A stretch of DNA of 64,000 nucleotides from JAJDAT01 sp964344185 (GCA_964344185.1 CAYFMN010000007.1:62001-126000), one strand, 5' to 3'. Positions 53,577 to 63,031 are shown, counted from the stretch's first letter. Translations and numbers: made by a program. The notes: generated by a model not told the origin, from the sequence alone.

Positions 53577-54644
53577 ATGAATATCATTTTAAATAGTTAC
53601 TGCAATTTAAAGTGCAATTATTGCTTTGCAGACGAATATATGGAAGAAACGGTTCGCACTCCTGGAAAGTCAATGGATTACGATTTTTTCATGAACGATT
53701 TGCTTCCCAAAATAAAGAATGACGCCAATATTAACTTCATGGGAGGCGAACCCACTCTACACCCAAAATTTCATGACATATTTTCTCAAACATTGGAAAA
53801 CATGTCGCCTTATTCCTCTTTAGGGGTTTTTACCAACGGTTTGATGCCGGAAAAAGCTCTAGATGTTTTGATTGGAGCAAGCGGGAGAAATGGAGCCATT
53901 AGCAGAAAAATTGGGTTTGCAATTTTATTAAACTGGCAAACTCTGGAAAATATTTCTGAAAAAAATCATCAACGCTGCAAGGAAGTGGCGGAGACGTTAT
54001 TACGGATTAATGGATATAGCGTAACTTTCAGTCTTAATTTGTATTCTATTGAGCAGGATCTTATGCGGCAATGCGAAGAAATAGATGCAATTTACCAAAA
54101 AGTCGGCTTACCTAAAGATCAAAATTATAAAATTAGAGTAAGTCCTGCGTTTCCTATTGTTGGGGAAGAATTAAATATTTATTTACCCATTAGGCAATTT
54201 CCTCAAATGGGTCGAAAAATGTTAGAAGTCTTGAAACGCTTTCCGCAATTGAGTTTTAGATTTGATTGCTCCTTTCCGCCATGTTTTCTTGACGAATTGC
54301 AAGCTGACGAATACCCTCTTGCCGAAAGATTTTTTTTCCACGGATCGCAACAAGTTCCCCCTTTTGAAGAATGGAATCAACACCATCTTTATTTCGGCTG
54401 CGCTGATGGCAGTCCCATGGATATCGACGCTAAAGGCGATTGCTTCAACTGTTTTCCCTTCCATAATATGAAACTTGGCAATATAAACGAGTTTAAAGAA
54501 ATCAACAGTATTGCAACGGCACGAATGGGAGCAAGATTCTTAAATAACGTTTTTGAAGAAACAAAAGCAAAAGAGCCTTGCCGAAGTTGCCCACACTATA
54601 TGGTTCGTTGCTCAAGCGGTTGCTTTTCCTATAATTTCATTTGA
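53577..54644 (+). CDS. Radical SAM protein with SPASM-like C terminus
   Basis: The 355-residue protein has the cluster motif at its start (LNSYCNLKCNYCFADEYM; C-x3-C-x2-C at Cys8, 12 and 15) and a MGGEPTLHPKF SAM-site segment. The C-terminal part has several cysteines (DCFNCFPFHNMKLGNI, CRSCPHYMVRCSSGCFSYNF) like a SPASM/twitch auxiliary cluster domain. Such enzymes modify peptides or proteins. No precursor peptide gene was seen next to it. It stands alone after 223 bases of non-coding DNA. Confidence 0.8.
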   Translation: MNIILNSYCNLKCNYCFADEYMEETVRTPGKSMDYDFFMNDLLPKIKNDANINFMGGEPTLHPKFHDIFSQTLENMSPYSSLGVFTNGLMPEKALDVLIGASGRNGAISRKIGFAILLNWQTLENISEKNHQRCKEVAETLLRINGYSVTFSLNLYSIEQDLMRQCEEIDAIYQKVGLPKDQNYKIRVSPAFPIVGEELNIYLPIRQFPQMGRKMLEVLKRFPQLSFRFDCSFPPCFLDELQADEYPLAERFFFHGSQQVPPFEEWNQHHLYFGCADGSPMDIDAKGDCFNCFPFHNMKLGNINEFKEINSIATARMGARFLNNVFEETKAKEPCRSCPHYMVRCSSGCFSYNFI

Positions 54645-54791
54645 CCCAACGCTCCCCCCTATAAAACCCATTGATTTTTAAGACATTATTGTCTTTGTAT
54701 TTTTCAAATCTATTGATATAATCGAAAACAAGCTTAGAGCTATATTTTTCAATAGTTTATAAGGGGCCATCATTTTTAACGGAATAATCTA

Positions 54792-55355
54792 ATGTTAAGA
54801 GCCATAAATTTTAGAAATTTGTTCGTTTCGCTATTATCCTTGATTCTTTTGGGCGCTTGCGGACCTAAAAGCAAATTGTTGTTTGAAGGATTGTCCGAAG
54901 ATTTGCAAATTAAAAGAATTACGCCTGAAATGAAAATCAAAATGGCAGAATTGGAAGCTGCAGGATGCGAAGAAAGGTTTCAGGTAAAAGATCCTGGCAT
55001 GGCCAAAACATTAGCTATCTTTCCCGGAGGAGGTCAGTTTTATAACGAAGAACCGTTAAAGGGTTTATATTATATGGGAACAAGTATTTTTCTGATTCCC
55101 TATATAGCTTCATTTAAAGATGCAGAACAAACTCGCGAATATCTAAACTTTCAAAGCTCTATTCATTTTTGCGAAGAGCAGTTGAGGGTGTTAAAAGAAC
55201 GCGAACACCTTCCGGCTCATAAGCTGTTAGTGGAAAAAAACAAAAAATCAGGCAGTCATTGGGGCTCTAATCCCGAAAGCCCATATTATGGAGCGCCTAA
55301 AATTAGTATTGACGGTATTGGAAAAAATAGTTACCGAGAAATAGAATTGAGATAA
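54792..55355 (+). CDS. Hypothetical lipoprotein
   Basis: The 187-residue protein has a lipoprotein signal (LSLILLGACGPK, Cys near residue 23). The mature part has two short hydrophobic stretches, AKTLAIFPGGGQFYNEEPLK and GLYYMGTSIFLIPYIASF, that resemble the small GG-rich membrane segments of DUF5683-type proteins. The C-terminal part is charged. No catalytic motif is seen. Its neighbours are the radical SAM gene 147 bases upstream and a convergent radical-SAM-like gene. Confidence 0.6.
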   Translation: MLRAINFRNLFVSLLSLILLGACGPKSKLLFEGLSEDLQIKRITPEMKIKMAELEAAGCEERFQVKDPGMAKTLAIFPGGGQFYNEEPLKGLYYMGTSIFLIPYIASFKDAEQTREYLNFQSSIHFCEEQLRVLKEREHLPAHKLLVEKNKKSGSHWGSNPESPYYGAPKISIDGIGKNSYREIELR

Positions 55356-55411
55356 TTATTGCAACCAAATTGAGTAGGGTATGAATCTCTAAGGAATAGG
55401 AATCAGGGAAA

Positions 55412-56530
55412 CTATAATCCTGCGGATTCAAAAGAGTCGTCAATATTCCTTACTCGCAACTTCCTCCTTAAAGCCGTAAAACCTTCGGAAGTCTTTCTTC
55501 CCAACATAGACTGATACAAAGGGCGAACCGCCAACTTTGCCGATTTAGGATCTTCGATAAAAAAAGAAGCGTCTAGCGGAGTGACAAACAAAGCGGTTGG
55601 ATATAGCCATTTTAAAGTAAGCTTATTTTTTTGAGCGCATTTAGTCAGGTGCCTGGATATTTCTTCGATTCGACTAAACTCCACTTTTGCGTTTTCCAGT
55701 TTCTGGGGTAACTTTACATGAGGAGCGATTCCAAGTTCGCCAAGCCGATCAATCTTTTCTTTTAGTTGGTCTATAGGTCCCAGTTCTAATTCTGTTGAAA
55801 CGGCTCCTTGTGGGAAAACTCCAACAGCGTATTCAAGAGCCTCCCGAATCCTTGGTTGCAAAGCTTCTAATTTTTCAGACCGCGCAAAACCTTCCAACGG
55901 GAAATTTATCAGATCAATTCCAGAAGCGTACAACCCGTCTATTCCTCGGGCGTTATCTGGAGGAAAACCTCTTAAAGAAATAAATGTTCTAAAACTTTTT
56001 CGAATTTCTTTAATTACTGGATCTAACTTGGAAAAATCCCTATCGGGTTTTTCATTATAATCCATGTTTAGCTGGATTAAATCGGCAACCCCTTCCTCGA
56101 AAGCCGATTGAATTACTGAAAGAATATCTTTCAGCTTCATATTCAAACCTGGAGCCTTTCGAACAGACCTTAAGAAAAGATTTAAGCAATTGCCGTCCAA
56201 TTGAATATTATGAGAGACGGGATTACGGTTTTTCAGGTGGTCTTTTAAAAAACGCGGTAAAGGAACAACATCCACCTCCGCCATTATCTTTTCAGCCCGA
56301 AGCATTATCTGACCTTCATGAACTTGAATCTTAGGACCGTTCTGAGTTTCGGGACTCAAAAAAGTCTTCACAAAAAAATCTTCGCAAAATGCAAAAGTAA
56401 TTTCCTTACCTGAATCTAAATTCATAAACCCATCGGCTATTTCATGTCTCGAAGCAACCTCAGAAGGTATATAAACTCCTTTTTGCATTAAGCCATGTTT
56501 AAGCAACCCATATGTTTGAGCTAAATACAT
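55412..56530 (-). CDS. Radical-SAM-like TIM-barrel protein without the cluster cysteines
   Basis: The 372-residue protein has the order of barrel strands and helices of radical SAM enzymes from about residue 108 to 290: QLDGNCLNLFLRSV, FEEGVADLIQLNMDY, TFISLRGFPPDNARGIDGLY, GIDLINFPLEGFA, GAVSTELELGP and IAPHVKLP. The place of the C-x3-C-x2-C motif holds a single Cys115 in GNCLNLFLR, so it should not bind the 4Fe-4S cluster. It may be a regulatory or substrate-binding relative. It lies 14 bases after mpl and may be co-transcribed. The fold call is inference. Confidence 0.45.
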   Translation of the reverse strand: MYLAQTYGLLKHGLMQKGVYIPSEVASRHEIADGFMNLDSGKEITFAFCEDFFVKTFLSPETQNGPKIQVHEGQIMLRAEKIMAEVDVVPLPRFLKDHLKNRNPVSHNIQLDGNCLNLFLRSVRKAPGLNMKLKDILSVIQSAFEEGVADLIQLNMDYNEKPDRDFSKLDPVIKEIRKSFRTFISLRGFPPDNARGIDGLYASGIDLINFPLEGFARSEKLEALQPRIREALEYAVGVFPQGAVSTELELGPIDQLKEKIDRLGELGIAPHVKLPQKLENAKVEFSRIEEISRHLTKCAQKNKLTLKWLYPTALFVTPLDASFFIEDPKSAKLAVRPLYQSMLGRKTSEGFTALRRKLRVRNIDDSFESAGL

Positions 56531-56544
56531 AAATTAAATACGGA

Positions 56545-57942
56545 CTACAATCGATCCAAGAGTTTTCGGTGGATGTTATCAAAACTGCCTGAAGACATTA
56601 TCAAAACAATATCTCCAGGTTTGCTATTGTCTACTATATGACTAATTATATCCTCTACTTCGGGAATCAGGTAGGTATCTTTTCCTTTATTTTTTAAATC
56701 CCTTACTGCGGCGTCCAAATCAAATCGATTTTCCGGTTTTATCTTATCCGGCAAGTATAATTTTGTGAAAATAATTTTATCCGCAGCCATCAAACTCTCT
56801 GGCAACTCGATTTGAAAAGAATTTCTCCGCGATGTGGCGGAACGAGGCTCAAAAACAGCCCAAATTCGGCGACCAGGATAAGCCTCCTTTACAGCGTCGA
56901 TAGTCAATGTGATCGCAGTAGGATGATGAGCAAAATCGTCTATAACAATAACGTCATTTTTAACGCCTACAATCTCCTGCCTTCGTTTTATTCCCTTAAA
57001 TTCTGCCAAGGCTTCGTTTATTTCAGTAGACCTAATGCCTAATTTCAATCCCGTCGCAATAATGGCGGCGCTATTCTGTACGTTATGACGTCCTATCATC
57101 GGAAGCGAAAACTCTCCGACGAACTCTTTTTTATGAAGTAAACTAAACTTCCAAATCCCATCCGAATGCGTATATCCTTGTATCTTCCAATCAGCGTCTT
57201 CGGAAAACCCATAAGTTTCAACTTCGCAAGAAGCCGCATCCAAAACAGGTTCCATATTTTTTTTTGAATCTTCGACCAATAAGAAACCATTAGGGTTAAT
57301 AATCGACACAAACTTTCTAAAATTATTTTGAATTTGCCGCAGATTATCGTAAATATCGGCGTGATCAAACTCGATACCGGTCAAAATCGACGCGTAGGGA
57401 CGATAATGCAAAAACTTTGGCCCTTTATCAAAAAATGCCGTATCGTATTCGTCCCCCTCCACGACAAAATAATCGCCATCCGGATAACCATAGTTAGAAT
57501 CAAAGTTCTTCAACCAGCCTCCAATTAAAAAACCCGGTTTCTTTCCCGTGCCCTGTAACATCCAGGCTAAAAGCGAAGATGTAGTCGTTTTGCCATGGGT
57601 TCCAGCAACAACAAGAGATTTACGATTTTGTAAGAAAAACTCGCCTAACGCTTCAGGAAAAGAAACATAACGTATGCCCGATTCTAAAACAACTTCCGAC
57701 TCAGGATTTGTTTTAGACACCGCATTACCCACTATAATTAAGTCGGCGTTTTGAGGAACATTTTCTTTCTTATAAGGAGTCCTAACTTCAATACCATAAT
57801 TTTTTAGCAAGTCGCTTACAGGGGGATAAACGCCAGCATCTGATCCAATAACGCGACGCCCGGATTCCTTAAGCAAACCGGCTAAAGCGCTCATGCCCGT
57901 CCCTCCAACTGCGATGATATAAATAAGTTTATTATCAGACAT
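56545..57942 (-). CDS. mpl: UDP-MurNAc : L-Ala-gamma-D-Glu-mDAP ligase Mpl
   Basis: Mpl recycles cell-wall tripeptide by ligating it to UDP-MurNAc. The 465-residue Mur ligase has the N-terminal domain (IAVGGTGMSALAGLLKESG), the P-loop VVAGTHGKTTTSSLLAWML and the FVVEGDEYDTAFFDKGPKF segment characteristic of Mpl rather than MurC. Later motifs are GRHNVQNSAAIIA, DDFAHHPTAI and EPRSATSRRNSFQ. Length is normal. It lies in a leftward group with gph upstream and the radical-SAM-like gene downstream. Confidence 0.92.
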   Translation of the reverse strand: MSDNKLIYIIAVGGTGMSALAGLLKESGRRVIGSDAGVYPPVSDLLKNYGIEVRTPYKKENVPQNADLIIVGNAVSKTNPESEVVLESGIRYVSFPEALGEFFLQNRKSLVVAGTHGKTTTSSLLAWMLQGTGKKPGFLIGGWLKNFDSNYGYPDGDYFVVEGDEYDTAFFDKGPKFLHYRPYASILTGIEFDHADIYDNLRQIQNNFRKFVSIINPNGFLLVEDSKKNMEPVLDAASCEVETYGFSEDADWKIQGYTHSDGIWKFSLLHKKEFVGEFSLPMIGRHNVQNSAAIIATGLKLGIRSTEINEALAEFKGIKRRQEIVGVKNDVIVIDDFAHHPTAITLTIDAVKEAYPGRRIWAVFEPRSATSRRNSFQIELPESLMAADKIIFTKLYLPDKIKPENRFDLDAAVRDLKNKGKDTYLIPEVEDIISHIVDNSKPGDIVLIMSSGSFDNIHRKLLDRL

Positions 57943-58033
57943 TTATATAATTAATTTTGATAGTTCATATATTGTTGCCAAAAACTCACTCGCCTGTATT
58001 TACAAATGAAACTCACAACTTAATATGGATTCG

Positions 58034-58672
58034 TTAATGAAAGAGAGCTTTCAATTCGTCAATATGGTCTATAATAAAATCAGCGTCTTTAACGGCGTCT
58101 CTTCCTCCAATTCCATAAGTGACTCCACAAGTCAGAACCCTCGCTCTTTTGCCTGTTTCTATATCCACTCCGCTATCTCCCACCAGCACAGTTTGGTCAG
58201 GCAAAGATTGACGCTCTTTGATAATATGCAACAAAACCTCTGGATTGGGTTTTTTTACAGGAGTCGTATCTCCTCCTACTATAGGATCAAACAAAGTTTC
58301 GCTATCAAACTCTTTTAAAATCCGTTTGATAAAATATTCAGGTTTATTTGAGCAAATGGCCTGTTTTTTATATGAAAAATGTTCGATTATCTGTCGACAA
58401 CCGGGATAGTACCGGGTTTGATCTATTAAATGTAGGTCATAAAGTTTTCTAAAAGTTTTTACGGCGTTATCAATATCGGAATACGGGCTTCCCTCTAACG
58501 CTCTCTCCAAAAGCAACCTTACCCCGTTTCCAATATATCCAAAAATTTCGTTTGGATCTTTTTGAGACAACCCCAGCTCTTTTAACGTTAAATTAACCGA
58601 TAACGCAATATCGTCCTTGGTATCCACCAAGGTTCCGTCAAAATCATAAACAAATAAATCAATAAACTGCAT
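58034..58672 (-). CDS. gph: Phosphoglycolate phosphatase-like HAD hydrolase
   Basis: The 212-residue protein is a HAD-superfamily phosphatase of the Gph type: motif I FVYDFDGTLVDTKDDI, a helical cap, motif II QAICSNKP, the motif III Lys in VKKPNPEVLLHII, and motif IV LVGDSGVDIETGKRA. It hydrolyses phosphoglycolate or related phosphates. The SmpA-like gene ends 24 bases upstream, so they may share a transcript. Confidence 0.88.
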   Translation of the reverse strand: MQFIDLFVYDFDGTLVDTKDDIALSVNLTLKELGLSQKDPNEIFGYIGNGVRLLLERALEGSPYSDIDNAVKTFRKLYDLHLIDQTRYYPGCRQIIEHFSYKKQAICSNKPEYFIKRILKEFDSETLFDPIVGGDTTPVKKPNPEVLLHIIKERQSLPDQTVLVGDSGVDIETGKRARVLTCGVTYGIGGRDAVKDADFIIDHIDELKALFH

Positions 58673-58696
58673 ATTTTTGGAAAAAATCGGCGTGAA

Positions 58697-59041
58697 CTAT
58701 GGATTGGTATAAGCGTAACGGAAGGATTTTACCACATTGTTTTTATCGAAAGATATCACAAGATCTTTTTGATAATTTAAACCAAAAATCTTATTTACTC
58801 TTTCTAAGTAAGTCCAGGTATCAAACCCATTCTCAACCCCTTCCTTGAAAGGAAGCCCAAATAAATCTAACACTTGTAATTTTGTCGTCACTCCTTTTTT
58901 TAAATCTTTAACATGAGATTGATCAAAAGGTTTTCCAATAGTTGAAGTTGCGCACCCTGCTAATAAAACAACGGCCAAGATGGAAATCAATTTTATAATC
59001 TTATTTAATAATGAGTTAAACGCTAATGATTTAGCAATCAT
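58697..59041 (-). CDS. SmpA/OmlA-type (BamE-like) small lipoprotein
   Basis: The 114-residue protein has a lipobox (AVVLLAGCATS; the start and spacing are normal) and an OmlA-like domain with LKKGVTTKLQVLDLFGLP and the final strands TWTYLERVN and VISFDKNNVV. Members of this family include BamE, which stabilises BamD with BamA. The BamD-like protein in this window is far away on the other strand. Role inferred by family. Confidence 0.8.
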   Translation of the reverse strand: MIAKSLAFNSLLNKIIKLISILAVVLLAGCATSTIGKPFDQSHVKDLKKGVTTKLQVLDLFGLPFKEGVENGFDTWTYLERVNKIFGLNYQKDLVISFDKNNVVKSFRYAYTNP

Positions 59042-59236
59042 TTAAAAAAAGGCAGAATTTCGCCTCAAAAGAGGTTTATAATTTAGCGATTGTGGGTTAA
59101 ACCATATTAATTTATCTACTAATAATCTCCAACAATAATTATTAACCCACTATCGTATTAGACCAGAATTAGACAACCGCACAAAAACAAATCCAAAATA
59201 TCGTTTTTTGAATTATTAACCATCTACCCAGTTCCC

Positions 59237-60244
59237 TTGAAATATATAAGATTTAGTTCAATTAGATTCTGTTTTTTGTTCTTAACGATTTTATCTGCCT
59301 GCGTTCCATTGCAAAAACCTGGATTTGAAATAAATGGGCAAAAAACAAAAACGACAATTAACAGCGTTCAGTCGCCTGATAGTTTGGAAACAATTCCTCC
59401 CCTGCCTGCAAAAGGATATTTTTTAAAACTCTTGGCCAAAGGTCTCTATTATTTTTCTACAGGAAAAACCGACACACTATTTGCGGCTACAAATGAAGGA
59501 ACGTTATTAATCGATCCTCTAAAGGACTCAGGTGAATCGTTGCTAAAAGCTATTCAAGAAGTTAATGCTCCGCCTGTCAAGATGGTAATTTATTCCTATG
59601 GAAATTTAAAAAGGATTGGAGCGGCTTCTTTGTTTTCAGGCAATATTAGAATTATAGCGCACAGAGAAACGGCAAAATTCATCCAAGACTTTGGCAATTC
59701 AAATTTCCCAAAGCCTTCTATTTCATTTGGCAAAAACTATTCTCTCGGATTTGGCGGACTGCGCGTTAATTTAAAATATCCAGAAAGGGGGAAAAATGGA
59801 AAAGTAATTATTTATTTTCCCAGTCAAAAAGTTTTGATGTATATAGACGCCGTTCCCAAAACAGCTCCTCCTAAAAATTTAAACGCTTCCAAAATTTTTA
59901 GTCGAGCAAAAGTTTTAAGAGAAATCTTAAAGTTCGATTTTAAAAATTACGTTTCCGGAAATTATTTCAGACCCGGCAATAAGGAAGAAATGAAGGAAAT
60001 ATTAAATTATTTTTACGCAACCAAGTCGGCAAATAAAAAAGCCTCTGACTTGACAACTTTCAATAATAAAGGCGGGGAAAAAACTTCATCAAATCAAAAA
60101 AAATCTATCGCAAAAAATTGCTTACAGTTATTAGCGCCGCAGTGGAGTAAAAGATTAAAGGGATTTGAAATAGCCGCTCAAAGCCATTGTAGAGCATGGA
60201 CCGATTTTCACTTGGACATTCCCTCGTCCCAAAACCCTAAATAA
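59237..60244 (+). CDS. Metallo-beta-lactamase-fold lipoprotein lacking metal ligands
   Basis: The 335-residue protein has a lipobox (TILSAC, Cys22) and a metallo-beta-lactamase-like domain at about 65-260: GLYYFSTGKTDTLFAATNEG, TLLIDPLKDSG and VNAPPVKMVIYS. The HxHxDH site is replaced by YSYGNLKR (residues 119-126). The GH-G site becomes VSGNYFRPGNKEE, and only an Asp after YFPSQKVLMYI remains. It should therefore not bind two metals. A 75-residue tail follows. The start is a TTG without a clear ribosome site. It may be a binding protein. Confidence 0.65.
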   Translation: MKYIRFSSIRFCFLFLTILSACVPLQKPGFEINGQKTKTTINSVQSPDSLETIPPLPAKGYFLKLLAKGLYYFSTGKTDTLFAATNEGTLLIDPLKDSGESLLKAIQEVNAPPVKMVIYSYGNLKRIGAASLFSGNIRIIAHRETAKFIQDFGNSNFPKPSISFGKNYSLGFGGLRVNLKYPERGKNGKVIIYFPSQKVLMYIDAVPKTAPPKNLNASKIFSRAKVLREILKFDFKNYVSGNYFRPGNKEEMKEILNYFYATKSANKKASDLTTFNNKGGEKTSSNQKKSIAKNCLQLLAPQWSKRLKGFEIAAQSHCRAWTDFHLDIPSSQNPK

Positions 60245-60260
60245 GATATACAAAACCAAA

Positions 60261-60294
60261 AGGCGTAAGCGATATGAACACATCGCTTCCGCCT
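60261..60294. terminator. Intrinsic terminator at the chemoreceptor end
   Basis: AGGCG (60261-60265) pairs with CGCCT (60290-60294), and AAGCGAT (60267-60273) with ATCGCTT (60282-60288), twelve base pairs with one mismatch around an 8-base loop. On the minus strand a T-rich tail follows, so it mainly serves the receptor gene. It may also stop the plus-strand transcript. Confidence 0.8.
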
Positions 60295-60310
60295 AAGAGT
60301 AAAAAACATA

Positions 60311-62512
60311 TTAATCTTTCAAAGTATTGACAAGTTTTTCCAGATCTCCAGCCATCCTGGAAAGATCGCTTGAAGCCGTTTGTAAATCGCCAATTTGTTG
60401 GGTAGTGCTGCCAGCGGCTGTTGCCACTCCCGCAATATTCTCGGTAATTTCGTTGCCGCCTCTTGCCGCTTCGGCAATGCTGCGACTAATTTCTGAAGTT
60501 GTCGCGGTTTGTTCTTCTACAGCGCTAGCGATTGTCGCTGAAATATCATTCACTTGATTAATAATATTGGAGATTTCGCCAATCGCTTTAACTGCCTTTT
60601 CAGTATCGCCCTGAATCGTTTCAATTTTTTTGCTGATGTCTTCGGTCGCTTTGGCAGTTTCTTTGGCTAATTCTTTAACTTCATTTGCAACTACCGCAAA
60701 ACCTTTGCCAGCTTCTCCAGCCCTAGCCGCTTCAATGGTAGCGTTAAGCGCTAATAAATTAGTTTGTTCTGCAATAGAATTAATAACTTTGATTACCTCG
60801 CCAATCTCAGCGCTGCTCACGCCTAATTGCGAAACAATTTCGTTAGTATTTTGCGCTTCAGTAACGGCAGTGCCGGCTATTTGAGCGGCTTGAGTTGAGT
60901 TTTGAGAAATCTCTTTAATACTTGCCGACATTTCTTCCATACCAGTCGCCACAGAATTGATGCTGTCGCTCACTTCGGAACTCGTCGCATTAACAACATT
61001 GGCTTGAGCGGCTGTTTCTTCCGCATTCGCGCTCATGCTACCGCTAACGGCGGACAACTCTTCTGCCGACGCTGAAAGAGAAGATGAGTTAACGCTTAGT
61101 TCATCAATAGTCGCTTTAATTTTCTTCTCTGTATTTCTCTTTTCTGTAACAACTTCCCAAGTGATCATAGGACCTAAATAGTTATTGTTATTGTCATAGA
61201 TTGCGCTCACTAAAAGATCCAATATCTCTGGTCCCAATTGAATTTCAGCTCTATGCGGTAAGTTATTGGGATCTCCAACTATCTTCCTTTGGTGAGCGGG
61301 ATTCTTATGGAAAATATCAATAGACGCCCCAATAATATTGTCTACAGAAACCGGTAGAAGTTTCTGTAGACTTCTTAAAATTTTGTCTGAGGCTGGATTT
61401 ATATACTGAATATTAAAGTTTGTGTCCGCATAGATCATATTTATAGGAGCGTTTTGCATCATAGACACAACACGCGATGCTTCGCCAGTAGTTTTCCGCA
61501 GATTTTTTACCATGTTCCCTATAGCGGAACCCAAATCGCCAGAACCTTCTTCCTTTAGTTCACTATTGTATAAATCATTACTAGTAATAAATAAGGTTTG
61601 GTTGAGGCAATATTTTATATCTTGAAGCGTTCGATTAAAATTATGACTCATTTGACCGATTTCATCATTACCGATAATAGCAACAGGTAACTGGTCATAC
61701 TGCCCTTTACCCATTGCTTCCAACTTTTCAGATACCGCTTTTAATGGTTTAGTAATAGAAATAATAATCCATGCGCTTAAGACCATTCCAACAAGAACCA
61801 ATACGATCAAAATATTGTTTTCGGTATCAATCATGGATGCTACTTTACCGCCTGAGTGTTTAGCTAATTCTTGGACCGCCGCATTCATGGTCTTTAAAAG
61901 ATCAACATTATTATCAGCGATATAACTTGAAGCAACGTTTACCGTTTTTAAGTTATTTAAAACATTATTCACGAGTCCTTTAAAGTTTTCCCAACTTTTT
62001 TTAAAGGCTTCAATTTTTGCTCTTATTGCCGGGTCTTCGGCCTTACTCATTGGTAACGTCGAACCTCCGTTTAACAAACCGTCAATAATTTTGTCCTGGA
62101 GTCCGGAAAACTTAATGGCTTCAACCTTGTATTTCTCGTCTTTAAAGAAAACATATTCCAATGTCGCTTTAGAGACCCTTTGAGTAATAGCCCGTAATCT
62201 ACCGCAGAACGATACCGTCTCAACGTCCATAACTTTACCCATCGCCATTACAACTTGATTGGCTTCGTTAAAAAGTGAAACGTTTGTATCTACAATCGAC
62301 TGGAGATTGGTCTGAATAACTTCCCAGTTATCGATCAAAATATTTACGCTTTCCTGAAACATCACCCATTTTTTTTCAACTTGCCCAAGTTTGTCCGCAA
62401 TCGCCTGGGTTTCTGCCGGCGGTAACTTTAATTCCTTATTTCCTTTTTGGAGACCAGTTAAAACGTTACTAAAGCTTTGCTGGATTCCTTTGATTTCTTT
62501 GGCTTTTACCAA
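60311..62512 (-). CDS. Methyl-accepting chemotaxis protein, main part after an in-frame amber codon
   Basis: The open frame is 733 codons and follows the 74-codon frame upstream in the same reading frame, with only TAG (62522-62524) between. It contains the end of a PilJ-type sensory domain, a membrane helix (ILIVLVLVGMVLSAWIIIS), HAMP (SITKPLKAVSEKLEAMGKGQ), a PAS-like domain (MIYADTNFNIQYINPASDKI) and the signalling hairpin with SIAEQTNLLALNATIEAARA. It would relay signals to CheA. If translation does not restart at the TTG at 62512 the product is lost, because no good ribosome site is seen. Confidence 0.8.
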   Translation of the reverse strand: MVKAKEIKGIQQSFSNVLTGLQKGNKELKLPPAETQAIADKLGQVEKKWVMFQESVNILIDNWEVIQTNLQSIVDTNVSLFNEANQVVMAMGKVMDVETVSFCGRLRAITQRVSKATLEYVFFKDEKYKVEAIKFSGLQDKIIDGLLNGGSTLPMSKAEDPAIRAKIEAFKKSWENFKGLVNNVLNNLKTVNVASSYIADNNVDLLKTMNAAVQELAKHSGGKVASMIDTENNILIVLVLVGMVLSAWIIISITKPLKAVSEKLEAMGKGQYDQLPVAIIGNDEIGQMSHNFNRTLQDIKYCLNQTLFITSNDLYNSELKEEGSGDLGSAIGNMVKNLRKTTGEASRVVSMMQNAPINMIYADTNFNIQYINPASDKILRSLQKLLPVSVDNIIGASIDIFHKNPAHQRKIVGDPNNLPHRAEIQLGPEILDLLVSAIYDNNNNYLGPMITWEVVTEKRNTEKKIKATIDELSVNSSSLSASAEELSAVSGSMSANAEETAAQANVVNATSSEVSDSINSVATGMEEMSASIKEISQNSTQAAQIAGTAVTEAQNTNEIVSQLGVSSAEIGEVIKVINSIAEQTNLLALNATIEAARAGEAGKGFAVVANEVKELAKETAKATEDISKKIETIQGDTEKAVKAIGEISNIINQVNDISATIASAVEEQTATTSEISRSIAEAARGGNEITENIAGVATAAGSTTQQIGDLQTASSDLSRMAGDLEKLVNTLKD

Positions 62513-62521
62513 GTTACCTAA

Positions 62522-62746
62522 CTATAATTCCATAGCCGCTTTGCTCAATTTTTGAGTCAACATTCGCTGTTTACCCGCTAAATTGATCACAGTTGAATCG
62601 TTTTTTTGGCCGTCTAAAGTAGATATAGTGAATTTCATCACTCCCGCAAACGCTAAAAGTAATACCAACACCAACCCATATAACTTTACGGGTATTCGAA
62701 AAAATCCCAGTTTAAAACTTGACGTCAAAGAGGGGGAGACATTCAT
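62522..62746 (-). pseudogene. N-terminal fragment of the chemoreceptor before the amber codon
   Basis: AGGAG precedes ATG at 62746. The 74 residues have one membrane helix (KLYGLVLVLLLAFAGVMKFT) and the start of a PilJ-type periplasmic domain, NLAGKQRMLTQKLSKAA, which in complete receptors runs straight on into the sequence now found after the TAG. The break sits inside that domain, so fragment and main part appear to be one gene of about 811 codons. Confidence 0.8.
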
Positions 62747-63031
62747 ATCTTCTCCTAACTAGCAGATTGTGAATGAAATTATTGGAGCTTTACAAAACTT
62801 TGTTTTAATCAACTCCATCGATACAAACATTTTTTTGGCAAATAAAAAGATGTCATAATTAGACTTTTAACTAAATATTTTACTTATATTGTAGTTTAAG
62901 TAGCGAAGAAATAAAGACGCGGAACAAATTGTAACTAATTTGTAACGTAACTTTCGCAAATAGAAATTCTTGCCGTCAATGTAGGTAGGAAATGGGTATT
63001 AAGCCTAGCAAAATTCAATAACTTAAAGAAG
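62747..63031. other. Non-coding region between the chemoreceptor and regulator genes
   Basis: The 285 bases are AT-rich and hold no coding frame. The ribosome site AGGAG of the receptor gene is at its left edge. No promoter or terminator that I can support was found. Confidence 0.35.

Noticed and set aside
62522..62524. Reassignment of TAG to a sense codon
   Set aside because: Several genes in the window end with TAG (for example at 5289-5291 and 19131-19133), so TAG works as a normal stop.
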